DNA of 64,000 bases from Vreelandella hamiltonii (GTDB lineage: Bacteria; Pseudomonadota; Gammaproteobacteria; Pseudomonadales; Halomonadaceae). How positions within the stretch are numbered: the first letter of the stretch is position 1; each line of letters begins with the position of its first letter. The translations under genes were made by a program, and so were the position numbers. Where the stretch lies: NCBI RefSeq assembly GCF_014651775.1, contig NZ_BMXN01000001.1:248001-312000 (forward strand), written 5' to 3'. Below the pieces are notes generated by a model. It saw only the letters and a list, made by a program, of their open reading frames with translations. It ran no database searches and had not been told where the DNA came from. This document shows, one piece after another, positions 56,961-64,000 of the stretch.

Positions 56961-57971
56961 GTCCCATTTCCTGACCGACAACGGCAGCGACGACAAGGTA
57001 TGCCCGCAATCCGAGCAGCGTTTGGTGCTGGGGAACCACTGGTCAATGGCGACCAGTGAGCGCCCGGCCCATTCCGCCTTGTACGCCAACTGGCGCACGA
57101 ACTCGCCCCAGCCTGCATCGGCAATGGCTTTGCTCAGGGAAGGGTTACGGATCATGTTTTTCACTTTCAGGGATTCGACGCAGATCACTTGGTTCTCGTT
57201 AATCAATCTGCGGGACAGCTTGTGCAAGTTGTCCTGTCGGCAATCGGAGATTTTGGCGTGAAGTTTCGCCACTTTCTGCCTGGCCTTGGCACGGTTTTTC
57301 GAGCCGAGCTTTTTCTTGCTCAGTCGGCGCTGCGCCTTGGCCAGTCTGGCGGCGTACTTCGCCGTATGGCGGGGATTGCCGACCCGTTCACCCTTGTCAG
57401 TGATAAACAGGTCTTTCAGACCCAGATCAATGCCGGTCATGTTCGGTGTGACAGGCAGTTTGCTGGACTCGAACTCGCACAGGCAGCTCACAAAGTAACG
57501 ACCTGCCGAGTCCTTGGAAACGGTCACGGTGCTGGGATTGCCGGGCAGCTCACGGCTCCATCGAATATCCAGCGGGGTTTTGCTCTTGGCCAGATACAGC
57601 TTGCCGTCCCGGTATTTAAAGGCCGAGCGGGTGAACTCCGCCGACTGGCGGTGCCGCTTACTCTTGAATGCCGGGTACTTGGCACGGCCTTCAAAGAAAT
57701 TCTTGAAAGCCGTTTGCTGGTGGCGAAGGCATTGTTGCAAGGGTACGCACGACACCTCAGACAGAAACGCCAGCTCAGGATATTTCTTGAGTTCGGTCAG
57801 CCGGGCGTTAGCGCCGACATAGCCGATTTTTTCCTGGCGCTGATAAAAGGCATCGGTACGCCAGCGCAGTATGGCGTTATAGACAAAACGCACACAGCCG
57901 AAGGTCTGAGCCAGCAGCTCAGTTTGTTCGGGCGTCGGGTAAAACCGATATTTATAGGCGCGTTTCGTCAT
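56826..57971 (-). CDS. tnpB: TnpB RNA-guided endonuclease
   Basis: A 381-residue full-length TnpB. RuvC catalytic residues are intact: D182 (GIDLGLKDL), E266 (VICVESLKV) and D348 (DHDRDHNAATN region). The zinc ribbon is complete with C319/C322 and C338/C341. The N-terminal KYRFYPTPEQTELL is typical. TnpB cuts DNA guided by a transposon-end RNA and helps the element persist at its locus. No clear ribosome-binding site precedes the ATG. Confidence 0.93.
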   Translation of the reverse strand: MTKRAYKYRFYPTPEQTELLAQTFGCVRFVYNAILRWRTDAFYQRQEKIGYVGANARLTELKKYPELAFLSEVSCVPLQQCLRHQQTAFKNFFEGRAKYPAFKSKRHRQSAEFTRSAFKYRDGKLYLAKSKTPLDIRWSRELPGNPSTVTVSKDSAGRYFVSCLCEFESSKLPVTPNMTGIDLGLKDLFITDKGERVGNPRHTAKYAARLAKAQRRLSKKKLGSKNRAKARQKVAKLHAKISDCRQDNLHKLSRRLINENQVICVESLKVKNMIRNPSLSKAIADAGWGEFVRQLAYKAEWAGRSLVAIDQWFPSTKRCSDCGHTLSSLPLSVRKWDCPECGAHHDRDHNAATNIKAAGLAVLALGENVSGMGSVSVSCSR

Positions 57972-58059
57972 ACGTCACATTTTAGTATCATTTCTGTGAA
58001 GATGGCAACCAACTTAAAACGGAGGAGCGGGAACAGGGGCGGCTGACGCCGCCGCGCTA

Positions 58060-58095
58060 TCCCTCCCCGCCCTAAAAGGACGGGGTTTCCCGCGC
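58060..58095 (-). repeat. Left-end hairpin of the TnpB element
   Basis: CCCCGTCC-TTTTA-GG-GCGGGG on the minus strand, closely resembling the right-end hairpin in sequence and orientation, followed inward by a second hairpin GGCGGC-TGAC-GCCGCC (58038-58053). Such subterminal palindromes are where Y1 transposase binds. Confidence 0.65.
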
Positions 58096-58101
58096 AAAAT
58101 T

Positions 58102-58158
58102 GATGAAGAGGATGAGCGTGAGCGTTTGGCGAGACTGCTGAAAACATCCAGCGGGTAA
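58102..58158 (+). pseudogene. Detached 3' end of the MFS transporter gene
   Basis: Reads DEEDERERLARLLKTSSG then TAA. Joined to base 56787 it continues the MFS frame exactly (...DPSFFD-EEDERER...). It is therefore the C-terminal tail cut off by the TnpB element; it has no start of its own. Confidence 0.8.
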
Positions 58159-58253
58159 TGCGGGAGCGTCGTAGAGAAAATCGTGGGGAACCGTCGTGGG
58201 GAGGGCGCGTGGGGGAATGGTTGTGGTCAGCCGCCACTCCCCCTGGCAAATGC

Positions 58254-59477
58254 CTACGCGCGCCTCGCTTCTTGCGCCCGGCAGGCGGCAGCCGTAAACA
58301 GCACGTCGGTGGACGAATTGAGCGCCGTTTCGGTGGAGTCCTGCACCACGCTGATGACGAAGCCGATGGCCACGGCCTGCATGGCGACTTCGGTAGGAAT
58401 GCCGAACAGGCTTGCCGCCATGGGAATCAGCATCAACGACCCACCGGCCACGCCAGACACACCGCAGGCCGCCAGGGCCGAGACGATGCACAGCAGCAGG
58501 GCAGTGGGGAAGTCCACGGCAATACCCAGCGTATGGGTGGTGGCCAGGGTAATGACGGTAATGGTGATGGCGGCGCCGCACATGTTGATGGTGGCACCCA
58601 GCGGGATGGAGATGGAGTAGGTATCGGCATCCAGCTTGAGGCGACGGCACAGTTCCAGGTTCACCGGGATATTGGCCGCTGAGCTGCGCGTGAAGAAGGC
58701 GGTAATGGCGCTGCCGCGCAGGCAGGTGAACACCAGGGGGTAGGGGTTCTGGCGGGTGACTAGGTAGACCAGCAAGGGGTTGCTCACCAGGGCGACGAAC
58801 AGCATGCAGCCCACGATGACCCCCAGCAATTGGGCATAGTTGAGCAGCGCCTGCATACCGGATTCAGCCAACGTACCCGCCACCAGGCCAAAAATGCCAA
58901 TGGGGGCCAGCCGAATCACCAGCGTCACGATGCGGGTAATGGCATTGGAGAGGTCTTGCAGCGCCTGGCGCGTGGTATCGGCCGCCTGACGCAGCGCCAG
59001 ACCCAGCGCAATCGCCCAGGCCAGAATGGCGATGAAGTTGCCTTCCATCAGCGCGCTGACCGGGTTGGTGACCGCGTTCAGCAGCAAGTCACGCAGTACG
59101 CTGAAAATGTCGCTGGGCGGGTTGCCGTCTACCTGGCCGGCATCCAGCGTCAGTTCTGTCGGCATCCAGAAGCTGGCAGCCACCGCAATCAGCGCGGCGA
59201 TCAGCGTTCCACACACGTATAAAAGCAGCACCGCACGAATGTGCGTAGGTTGCCCTTGGCGATGTGCCGCGATAGCCGCAGCGACCAGTACGAATACCAG
59301 AATGGGGGCGACGGCCTGAAGTGCGGCGATGAACAGTTGGCCCAGCAGGGCAATGTCGCTGGCGACCGTAGGGGCGAGCAGCGCCAGCAGCACCCCCGCA
59401 ATGATCCCCGTCACGATCTGGGGTACGAGCCCCCATTGTAACAGTGGTCGGAAGAGGGCAGTGGCGGTAGCTATCAT
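58254..59477 (-). CDS. sstT: Serine/threonine:sodium symporter SstT
   Basis: A 407-residue carrier of the dicarboxylate/amino acid:cation symporter family that imports serine and threonine with Na+. Signature stretches: [21 protein letters not shown] (serine-rich hairpin), [17 protein letters not shown], and [17 protein letters not shown]. Length matches E. coli SstT (414). No clear operon partner. Confidence 0.94.
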   Translation of the reverse strand: MIATATALFRPLLQWGLVPQIVTGIIAGVLLALLAPTVASDIALLGQLFIAALQAVAPILVFVLVAAAIAAHRQGQPTHIRAVLLLYVCGTLIAALIAVAASFWMPTELTLDAGQVDGNPPSDIFSVLRDLLLNAVTNPVSALMEGNFIAILAWAIALGLALRQAADTTRQALQDLSNAITRIVTLVIRLAPIGIFGLVAGTLAESGMQALLNYAQLLGVIVGCMLFVALVSNPLLVYLVTRQNPYPLVFTCLRGSAITAFFTRSSAANIPVNLELCRRLKLDADTYSISIPLGATINMCGAAITITVITLATTHTLGIAVDFPTALLLCIVSALAACGVSGVAGGSLMLIPMAASLFGIPTEVAMQAVAIGFVISVVQDSTETALNSSTDVLFTAAACRAQEARRA

Positions 59478-59721
59478 GACGCAACTCTCAGGTAGTAGGT
59501 GCAGTAGTCGGTGGAGCCGTGAGCTGGCAAGCCGCCAGCCCGTGCCTGAAAGGGGCAGTATTCTATCAGCTACGCAGAAGCTGTGGGGGCTGCAAAAAAG
59601 CGCCTAAGCCTATCTCGAAAATGGCGGGCCAGAGATATACTGCTATTAGCGTCTGGGCTCGGCGTCAGCAGGCCTGGCGCGCTAACGTGGTTTCCTCTAA
59701 AAAAACATCAGGAATACACCC

Positions 59722-60051
59722 ATGCGTATCAAAGTGTGGCTCTTCTCTTTATTGCTGCTGTGCAGCTCGTCGCTGGTGGTGGCGAGCGACTACTACGTGG
59801 ATATCACCAATCGTACCGGATACACCATCTATTACATGTACGTGAGCCCAGCATCGTCTTCCAGCTGGGAAGAGGACGTGCTTGGGAGCGATGTGTTGAT
59901 GAATGGTGATACCCAGCGGGTGACGTTGACGGGCTATCGCAGCCCTTACTTCGATATTCGCCTGGTCGATGAGGATGACGATAGCTATACCTTCTGGAAC
60001 ATCGATGTATCGCGCCAGGATATCGTGGTCACGTTGGAGCATCTGGACTAA
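59722..60051 (+). CDS. Small secreted protein of unknown function
   Basis: A 109-residue exported protein: signal peptide MRIKVWLFSLLLLCSSSLVVA, then DYYVDITNRTGYTIYYMYVSPASSSSWEEDVLG, an aromatic-rich beta pattern often seen in small periplasmic or secreted proteins of unassigned role. Strongly acidic toward the C-terminus. AGGAA precedes the ATG. The 240 nt upstream show no gene. Confidence 0.82.
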   Translation: MRIKVWLFSLLLLCSSSLVVASDYYVDITNRTGYTIYYMYVSPASSSSWEEDVLGSDVLMNGDTQRVTLTGYRSPYFDIRLVDEDDDSYTFWNIDVSRQDIVVTLEHLD

Positions 60052-60082
60052 AAAAACGGCTTGCGCTCAGGGAGCGCAAGCC
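60050..60082 (-). terminator. Terminator of the 60119-60439 gene
   Basis: GGCTTGCGCTC / GAGCGCAAGCC stem with an AGG loop (60058-60082); on the minus strand it continues into seven T's, overlapping the stop of the facing gene. Confidence 0.85.
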
Positions 60083-60118
60083 GAAGTAAGCCTTGTAGGA
60101 AACTGGGTAGTCAGTGCA

Positions 60119-60439
60119 TCAAGCTACGGCGACAGAAACGGATGACGTCGCTTTCATCGCTTGATTAGCGGCAGTGGAGGATTCAGCGTGCTGTGCGGCG
60201 CTCAAGGTCGCCATGTCGGCGTAGGCCTTTTCGGTAAGCGTGACGACCTCCGGAGAGGTGCCCCATTTCAGCAGCATGTCATCGATGTGACGTTCTGCTG
60301 CTTCGAACTGGCCGCAATGGCAGAGCAGCTTGGCGATGGTGTAATCGCACTCGGGAGTGTCGAACATTTCTTCCCTGAGTTCGCGAATGGCCAGTTGCAG
60401 TCCTTCCTGAGAAATATCGGTCAACTGTGTAAATGGCAT
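60119..60439 (-). CDS. Small tetratricopeptide-like protein of unknown function
   Basis: A 106-residue protein. Residues 1-75 are helical with a TPR-like pattern (CDYTIAKLLCHCGQFEAAERHIDDMLLKWG); the last 30 are Ala/Ser-rich. AAGGAG lies 7 nt before the ATG at 60439, which sets the start over an upstream one at 60484. Function unknown. Confidence 0.8.
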   Translation of the reverse strand: MPFTQLTDISQEGLQLAIRELREEMFDTPECDYTIAKLLCHCGQFEAAERHIDDMLLKWGTSPEVVTLTEKAYADMATLSAAQHAESSTAANQAMKATSSVSVAVA

Positions 60440-60623
60440 GCCACGTCTCCTTGTGAATGCTAGTGATCGCCCTTGAAGGGCCATCTTCCCTTGCTGTATC
60501 AGCAGGTTGATGCGTCAAATTGCTCTGTGGTAGCTATTTGTACGCGTCTTGTACCAATTGAGAGTAATACAGGGAGAGACGAGAATCAATCGCCGTGTGG
60601 CAGGTAAGGAAAAAATCACATGA

Positions 60624-60657
60624 ATTAAAAAAATCCCCACGCGACAGGTGGGGATTT
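60624..60657 (-). terminator. Terminator of the 60687-60863 gene
   Basis: AAATCCCCAC / GTGGGGATTT stem with a 7-nt loop; T-rich on the minus strand (TTTTTTAATTC). Confidence 0.85.
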
Positions 60658-60686
60658 CAGTGGTGCTGTGGGCCGCTGGCGATGGG

Positions 60687-60863
60687 CTAAAACGTCATCA
60701 TGGCCAGTAGTGTCATGGCGCAGCCCAGGAAAAACGCGCTGGTGGCAATGGCGAGCGTATCGGGCTCTTTGGCTTTTGCGCGGCTACGCTTCTGATCCAT
60801 AAGGTATTTTTCTAAATGCTCACGGCTTCCTGGCTGTGTGCCTTTATAAAGATGTTGTCGCAT
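60687..60863 (-). CDS. Small membrane protein of unknown function
   Basis: A 58-residue protein: basic N-terminal half (MRQHLYKGTQPGSREHLEKY, then DQKRSRAKAK) and one C-terminal helix (LAIATSAFFLGCAMTLLAMM). GGGAGGT lies a few nt before the ATG at 60863. Probably a tail-anchored inner-membrane protein. Confidence 0.75.
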   Translation of the reverse strand: MRQHLYKGTQPGSREHLEKYLMDQKRSRAKAKEPDTLAIATSAFFLGCAMTLLAMMTF

Positions 60864-61017
60864 CAGCTTACCTCCCTCAGGGTGGGTAATGTGTGTGACC
60901 CCCTCTAGCAATACTGCGGTAGCGCTTTGTCAGTGCTTGTTGTCACACTGTGTTCTGTCATGAAAGCATAGACCATGGCGTCACGGAATAATTCATAAAA
61001 GCTATACAAAATGTTAA

Positions 61018-61647
61018 CTATCGTGTCATGTCATCGTGATGGCGCAGGGTCCAGTAGCCGCCCCACAGCCGCGTTGCCGTGGTGATCAGGCAGGCTGCAG
61101 CGAACAGGTACGCCAACCAGGGGAAATGGTCGGGAAACAGGCAGAACACGATCAGCGCTATCACGGTTTCCGTGCCTTCCGTCAAACCCTCCAGGTAATA
61201 GAAAGCTTTTTGCGGAAAATGCGGGCGTTCCACTTGGTGTGCTCGAGCCGCAATCGCAAACGCCAGAAACGACGTGCCTGTTCCAATGAAGGCAAACAGT
61301 AACAGGGCCGCGGGCAGTGCGTTTTGCGCCGGGGCTGCCAGCGCAAAGCCTAGTACCACGGCGGCGTAAAAGACGAAGTCCAGCCCAATGTCGAGAAACC
61401 CGCCTGCATCGCTTTGTTGCTGGCCAAGCCTTGCCAACGCGCCATCCAGGCCGTCGCCTATACGATTGAGCACGATGGCCAGCAGCGCCCAGCCATAATG
61501 CTCGAAGGCCAGCAGGGGCAGGGCCAGCATACCGATTAGAAAGGCCGCCAGGGTCACCTGGTCCGGGGTGATGCGGCAGGCGTGAAGCGCGCGGGCGACC
61601 CAGCGTAGCGGAGGGTGGGTCAGGGGCATGGTAAAGCGGTCCAGCAT
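61018..61647 (-). CDS. CDP-alcohol phosphatidyltransferase family protein
   Basis: A 209-residue membrane enzyme with the complete family signature DG-x2-AR-x8-G-x3-D-x3-D (DGALARLGQQQSDAGGFLDIGLD). It transfers a phosphatidyl or related group from CDP-alcohol to an alcohol; the acceptor cannot be told. About six helices. AGGAG lies 7 nt before the ATG. The following 270 nt toward the SLC13 gene hold no other gene. Confidence 0.9.
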   Translation of the reverse strand: MLDRFTMPLTHPPLRWVARALHACRITPDQVTLAAFLIGMLALPLLAFEHYGWALLAIVLNRIGDGLDGALARLGQQQSDAGGFLDIGLDFVFYAAVVLGFALAAPAQNALPAALLLFAFIGTGTSFLAFAIAARAHQVERPHFPQKAFYYLEGLTEGTETVIALIVFCLFPDHFPWLAYLFAAACLITTATRLWGGYWTLRHHDDMTR

Positions 61648-61918
61648 GGGTGAACTCCTGAGCGGTGTGGGGCTCAGCCTGGAGCAGTGAAACAGATTTG
61701 TATACCTTGATTCTCTGCGGGCAACATCTTAGCCACTGCTAATAATTACGACCAAAGTGTTTAGACTTTGGTTGTAATTGCCGTCAATTTACTGGACTAA
61801 TGGCTTATGGCAGTGAATAAAGGGCACCTCAAAAAGCCAGACGCGCTGGCACCTTTTGTCCTTGGGTTGGCCCGTACGGCGCCCATTCGTTCACCCTGAC
61901 TGCGAGCGGTACTTCATA

Positions 61919-63574
61919 ATGCGCAGAACTGCCACGATGACGCTCTGGGACTCCCTTTGGCATTCCCACGACCAAGCAAAAAACCTCCTCATGTGTGCGC
62001 TGCCCACTTCTGGCACGGGCAGCGCTGGGCGAGGTGGTTCCTCTGACGCACAGCCAGGCAATCAGCCTCCGCGTCCGCCTGCCTTCAACACGGCGCAAAA
62101 AATTGGCCTGGTACTCGGGCCAGCTCTCTTTGCCTTTGTTTTGCTGTTTTTCCATCCGGCCGACCTGAGCTTCGAAGGGCGCATGGTGCTGGCTACCACG
62201 CTGTGGGTTGCCGTCTGGTGGATCACCGAAGCGATTCCGATCCCGGTCACCTCGTTACTGCCCATCATCCTGCTGCCGATTACCGGCGCCCTGGATGGCA
62301 ATACGGTGACGGCCGCCTACGGTAACCCGATCATCTTCCTGTTCCTTGGCGGCTTCATGATCGCTCTGGCCATGGAAAAATGGGATCTGCACAAGCGCAT
62401 TGCGCTGTCGATCATTTCCATTTTGGGCACCAGCATCAATAGCATCGTCTTTGGCTTCATGGCGGCCACCGGCTTCTTGTCCATGTGGGTATCCAATACC
62501 GCAGCGGTCATGATGATGCTGCCGATTGGTACTGCCATTGTCTTCCAGGTAACGGAAGAGCTGAAAAAGAGCTCGGAAGACCACAGTGCCGAAATCGACA
62601 AGTTCAGCAAGTCGTTGATTTTTGGTGTGGGTTACGGTGGCACCATCGGCGGTCTGGGCACCTTGATCGGCACGCCGCCCAACATCATTCTGGCCGCTAT
62701 CGTCAGCGAGCTGTTTGGCGTCGAAATTTCCTTTGCGGGCTGGCTGATGTTTGCCTTCCCCGTGGTGGTGATCCTGCTGTTCATCGGCTGGGTCATGCTG
62801 ACGCGCTTCATCTATCCCATCAAGCTGGCCAAGCTGCCGGGTGGCCGTGCGCTGATTCGCAAGGAGAAAGAGGCGCTGGGCAAGATATCTTTCGAAGAGA
62901 AAGCCGTACTGGGCGTTTTCCTGTTCGCGGCATTCTTCTGGATCACCCGCTCGTTCCTGTGGCAGGGGCAGATCATCAACATCCCTGGCATCAACGACAC
63001 CATGATCGCGATTGCCGCGGCCATTGCGCTGTTCCTGATTCCTTCGCCCTCCAAAGGCGGCTGCCTGCTGGACTGGAGCGTGGCCAAAGACGTGCCTTGG
63101 GGCATTCTGCTGCTGTTCGGGGGTGGTTTGGCCATCGCGGCGGGCTTCGGCTCTTCGGGCCTGGCGTCCTGGATTGGCGGTCAGATGAGCGTTCTGGAAG
63201 GCGTCAATTTCATGCTGGTGATTCTGCTGGCCACGGGCATGGTGCTGTTCCTCACGGAAATCACCTCGAACACGGCCACGGCCACGATGATTCTGCCGGT
63301 ACTGGCGTCGCTGGCGCTGGCGTTGAACATCCATCCCTTCGTGTTGATGGTACCTGCGGCCATGGCGGCCAACTGTGCCTTCATGCTGCCGGTGGGCACG
63401 CCGCCCAACGCAATCATCTTTGCCACGGGCAAGATCACCATCATGGAGATGGTGCGCAACGGCTTCTGGCTGAACATCATTTCCATGTTCCTGATTGCCG
63501 CGGCGGTCTACTTCATGTTGCCGGTACTCTGGGGTGTGGATTTGACCACATACCCGGACGCGTTCCGCAACTAA
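61919..63574 (+). CDS. SLC13/DASS-family sodium-coupled carboxylate transporter
   Basis: A carrier of the divalent anion:Na+ symporter family (dicarboxylates, citrate or sulfate). Signatures: WWITEAIPIPVTSLLPIILLP, GTIGGLGTLIGTPPNIIL, FLTEITSNTATATMILPVLASLA, and MLPVGTPPNAIIFATG (the paired SNT/TPPN sites). The start is uncertain: 61919 gives 551 residues with a hydrophilic leader; 61856 and 61937 are alternatives, none with a good ribosome-binding site. Confidence 0.9.
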   Translation: MRRTATMTLWDSLWHSHDQAKNLLMCALPTSGTGSAGRGGSSDAQPGNQPPRPPAFNTAQKIGLVLGPALFAFVLLFFHPADLSFEGRMVLATTLWVAVWWITEAIPIPVTSLLPIILLPITGALDGNTVTAAYGNPIIFLFLGGFMIALAMEKWDLHKRIALSIISILGTSINSIVFGFMAATGFLSMWVSNTAAVMMMLPIGTAIVFQVTEELKKSSEDHSAEIDKFSKSLIFGVGYGGTIGGLGTLIGTPPNIILAAIVSELFGVEISFAGWLMFAFPVVVILLFIGWVMLTRFIYPIKLAKLPGGRALIRKEKEALGKISFEEKAVLGVFLFAAFFWITRSFLWQGQIINIPGINDTMIAIAAAIALFLIPSPSKGGCLLDWSVAKDVPWGILLLFGGGLAIAAGFGSSGLASWIGGQMSVLEGVNFMLVILLATGMVLFLTEITSNTATATMILPVLASLALALNIHPFVLMVPAAMAANCAFMLPVGTPPNAIIFATGKITIMEMVRNGFWLNIISMFLIAAAVYFMLPVLWGVDLTTYPDAFRN

Positions 63575-63630
63575 CCCGGTGTGTCGCCGCTGGCTCCTCT
63601 GGTGGGCCAGCGGGAAGCCACCAGGCTCCG

Positions 63631-63655
63631 GCCCCGCCCTCGTGCGGGGCTTTTT
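63631..63655 (+). terminator. Rho-independent terminator after the SLC13 gene
   Basis: GCCCCGC-N6-GCGGGGC hairpin followed by five T's. Confidence 0.9.
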
Positions 63656-63727
63656 GTGCTCGGCTTTTGTGCGTCGTTGGCCATCGGGTTGGTATGATGC
63701 GGTCATACTTTCTGGATCGAGCCTGTC

Positions 63728-64000
63728 ATGCGACTACTTCATACCGCCGACTGGCATTTGGGTCGGCTGTTTCACAATCTCTCGCTGCTGGACGACCAGC
63801 GTCATGTCCTGCAACAGCTGCTGACGATCATCGACCGTGAGCGCGTGGATGCGGTGCTGATTGCTGGTGATATCTACGACCGCTCGGTGCCCCCGGCAGC
63901 GGCGGTGACCCTGCTGGATGAGATACTGGCCGAGCTGTGCGAGAAACGTAGCCTGCCGGTCATCATGATCTCTGGCAACCACGATGGCGCCGCGCGGCTG
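63728..64000 (+). CDS. sbcD: Exonuclease subunit SbcD, 3' end outside window
   Basis: First 91 residues of the nuclease subunit of the SbcCD complex, which cleaves DNA hairpins and ends. The calcineurin-like phosphoesterase motifs DWHLG, GDIYDR and SGNHD are present, as in Mre11. The start at 63728 gives the standard MRLLHTADWHLG. A TATGAT -10-like box lies about 35 nt upstream. sbcC is expected downstream. Confidence 0.95.
   Translation, partial: MRLLHTADWHLGRLFHNLSLLDDQRHVLQQLLTIIDRERVDAVLIAGDIYDRSVPPAAAVTLLDEILAELCEKRSLPVIMISGNHDGAARL

Larger units (their letters stand above)
56788..58099 (-). mobile_element. IS200/IS605-type element with tnpB only
   Basis: A 1312-bp element, tnpB on the minus strand, no Y1 transposase gene. 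It has no inverted terminal repeats; instead both ends carry a similarly oriented subterminal hairpin (CCCCTTCC-TTTA-GG-GAGGGG at the right end, CCCCGTCC-TTTTA-GG-GCGGGG at the left end). Each junction has TCAA on the minus strand, and joining the flanks at this point restores the reading frame of the interrupted MFS gene. Transposition would need TnpA from another copy. Confidence 0.85.

Noticed and set aside
57189-58046. 285-codon open frame opposite tnpB
   Set aside because: Antisense shadow; tnpB has all catalytic and zinc-ribbon residues.
60119-60863. Possible toxin-antitoxin pair formed by two small minus-strand genes
   Set aside because: Each has its own terminator and they are 248 nt apart; neither resembles a known toxin or antitoxin.
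62255-63706. 483-codon open frame opposite the SLC13 gene
   Set aside because: Gln/His/Arg-rich shadow frame without domains.

Overview
The window reads as chromosomal DNA of a moderately halophilic gammaproteobacterium, most likely Halomonas or a close relative (Halomonadaceae). The reasons are the G+C-rich coding, the gammaproteobacterial rpsU-dnaG-rpoD operon with tsaD divergent from it, carriers for osmolytes and organic acids (BCCT, AbgT, SstT, SLC13), and an unusually acidic stretch in sigma-70. The genus is inferred from gene content and style; no marker was aligned.

Layout. 1-8.3 kb holds housekeeping genes: cca (5' end outside the window), folK, folB, plsY, tsaD, then rpsU-dnaG-rpoD. 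8.3-24.4 kb holds metabolism and envelope genes: an AbgT carrier, sdaA, a LysR regulator divergent from the glutathione-dependent formaldehyde detoxification pair (adhC, fghA), mtgA, an EAL phosphodiesterase, an EamA exporter, a DUF294 nucleotidyltransferase paired with a DEDDh exonuclease, a BCCT carrier and two small lipoproteins. 24.4-30.5 kb holds a sigma-54 type two-component system, a PQQ sugar dehydrogenase, an AEC carrier and a LysR regulator. 30.6-39.0 kb is an iron-siderophore uptake locus: a TonB-dependent receptor divergent from a binding protein, two FecCD permeases, an ATPase and an MsbA-type ABC exporter, with two Fur-box-like sites between the divergent units.

39.8-52.0 kb is a genomic island inserted at a tRNA gene with anticodon CAU (probably Ile2). 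A diverged 46-nt copy of the tRNA 3' half marks the far end. The island carries seven same-strand genes, tightly packed and mostly overlapping: MmeI-like DNA methyltransferase, a helical protein with a HEPN-like motif, RhuM, SF2 helicase, GIY-YIG nuclease, TrlF/Ppl-like PHP-ATPase, and an AlbA_2 (Schlafen-type) ATP-binding protein. It has no integrase. This looks like a multi-component restriction or anti-phage system and is the strongest candidate for an undescribed system in the window. A NERD-UvrD helicase gene lies just outside.

52-64 kb returns to the core: AzlCD amino-acid exporter; an MFS carrier whose 3' end has been split by a 1.3-kb IS200/IS605-type TnpB element (the lost 17-residue tail can be read on the far side, and precise removal restores the frame); sstT; several small proteins; a CDP-alcohol phosphatidyltransferase; an SLC13 carrier; and the start of sbcD, cut by the window edge.
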